Assembly: GCA_030667555.1 (NCBI GenBank)
Contig: DAOUVR010000089.1
Span: 1 to 5,400, forward strand
From: Dehalococcoidia bacterium
GTDB taxonomy: Bacteria; Chloroflexota; Dehalococcoidia; E44-bin15
Length of the DNA stretch: 5,400 bases
Reading direction: 5' to 3'
This document shows positions 5,120 through 5,400 of this stretch, one piece after another. The notes under the pieces are model-generated. The model worked only from the letters and a program-made list of their open reading frames with translations. It ran no database searches and was not told the DNA's origin. Position numbers and translations under genes: made by a program. How positions within the stretch are numbered: the first letter of the stretch is position 1; every line of letters starts with the position of its first letter.

Positions 5120-5171
5120 TGTAGTTGCCTGATTTATCAGGCTAAACGGCCCAATGAATTGGGCAACTACA
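5120..5171. repeat. branched inverted repeat (REP/BIME-like element)
   Basis: Outer arms TGTAGTTGCC (5120-5129) and GGCAACTACA (5162-5171) are perfect complements over ten bases. Inside lie two hairpins, GCCTGA-TTTA-TCAGGC (5127-5142) and GCCCAAT-GA-ATTGGGC (5149-5164), whose GCC/GGC ends compete with the outer stem. The element therefore can fold as a three-way junction or as two separate hairpins. It looks like a mobile palindromic repeat of the REP type. An A-run, not a T-run, follows on the plus strand, so it is not a terminator there. Confidence 0.75.
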
Positions 5172-5208
5172 AAAAAATCGAAATCAGAACTAAACAGCAT
5201 TGGGGCAC

Positions 5209-5219
5209 AAAGGAGGTGA
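5209..5219 (+). other. orphan Shine-Dalgarno sequence
   Basis: AAAGGAGGTGA is an 11-base complement of the usual 16S rRNA 3' end, but no ATG, usable GTG or TTG follows at normal distance. GTG at 5216 overlaps the site and meets TAG two codons on. From ATA at 5221 a 13-codon frame runs to TAA at 5260. Confidence 0.4.
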
Positions 5220-5313
5220 CATAGTTCGATATAGGCAACAGGTTCATAAACTTGCTTTATAACTGCTCGTCAACAGCAGGATTTTCAGCAACCAGATTTA
5301 AGGAGGTATTGAT

Positions 5314-5400
5314 ATGGTAGGGATCACTTCTTACGGGGGTTACATCCCGTGGTATCGCATCAACCGTATGACCATCTATGGCGCTATCGGGACATGGCTA
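5314..5400 (+). CDS. hydroxymethylglutaryl-CoA synthase-like protein, N-terminal fragment
   Basis: The first 29 codons are visible and run off the window in frame. AAGGAGG seven bases upstream fixes the ATG. The start MVGITSYGGYIPWYR matches the conserved opening of the HMG-CoA synthase / ketoacyl-synthase-III-like thiolase-fold family, in which (V/I)GI-x-(S/G)-YG-x-YIP is the first beta strand and loop. The version with this exact style is, from memory, frequent in Dehalococcoidia and sulfate reducers, often next to a thiolase and an OB-fold acyl-CoA protein. Such enzymes are cytoplasmic and condense acyl-CoA units; the substrate here cannot be read from 29 residues, and the catalytic Cys lies beyond the window. 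The gene is transcribed away from the phage operon and is probably host core sequence. Confidence 0.8.
   Translation, partial: MVGITSYGGYIPWYRINRMTIYGAIGTWL

Larger units (their letters stand above)
4989..5313 (+). other. non-coding leader region of the rightward metabolic gene
   Basis: There is no gene in these 325 bases. They hold a candidate promoter (5037-5065), a weak hairpin CCCGAT-AT-ATTGGG (5089-5102), a branched inverted repeat (5120-5171), an unused ribosome-site-like AAAGGAGGTGA (5209-5219), a small stem CTGCT...AGCAG (5263-5279), and the real ribosome site at 5300-5306. The predicted leader is about 240 bases. I recognise no known riboswitch in it. Confidence 0.6.

Overview
The window holds a phage-type virion head module on the minus strand, placed directly beside a chromosomal metabolic gene on the plus strand. 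The right edge (from 5314) starts a gene whose first 29 residues look like the HMG-CoA synthase-like proteins common in Dehalococcoidia and some other anaerobes. With the many short palindromic dispersed repeats and a Gram-positive-type LexA box, this suggests a Chloroflexota (Dehalococcoidia-like) genome carrying a prophage, a prophage remnant or a gene-transfer-agent-like element. The taxonomic call is an inference from recognition, not from a search.

Reading the minus strand right to left: a promoter at 4894-4922 (TTGACA, 17-base spacer, TAATAT) has a perfect 12-base palindrome GAACATATGTTC in its spacer. It drives a small Cys-rich helix-turn-helix protein (4579-4887) whose ATG coincides with the predicted transcription start. 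Next come the portal protein (3167-4582, ATGA overlap), a coiled-coil scaffold-like protein (2545-3072), the major capsid protein (1646-2545, TAATG overlap), a head-tail adaptor (892-1524), a small one-helix membrane protein (460-750), and a short ORF resembling the start of a larger tail or virion protein (1-360). No large terminase, protease or integrase gene lies in the window; the portal gene directly follows the HTH gene.

The gaps between genes are mostly repeats: an inverted pair of about 50-base elements at 841-890 and 4939-4988 that brackets most of the head genes, a 30-base tandem repeat at 400-459 with a diverged copy near 3098-3127, a GC-rich hairpin at 1537-1556, and a branched inverted repeat at 5120-5171 in the leader of the metabolic gene. 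Several small palindromes have also entered coding sequence.

Working model: DNA damage relieves LexA repression and fires one leftward transcript encoding the HTH protein and then the head proteins (portal, scaffold, capsid, adaptor). The metabolic gene on the right has its own rightward promoter and is probably host core sequence, so the element boundary likely lies between about 4920 and 5040.
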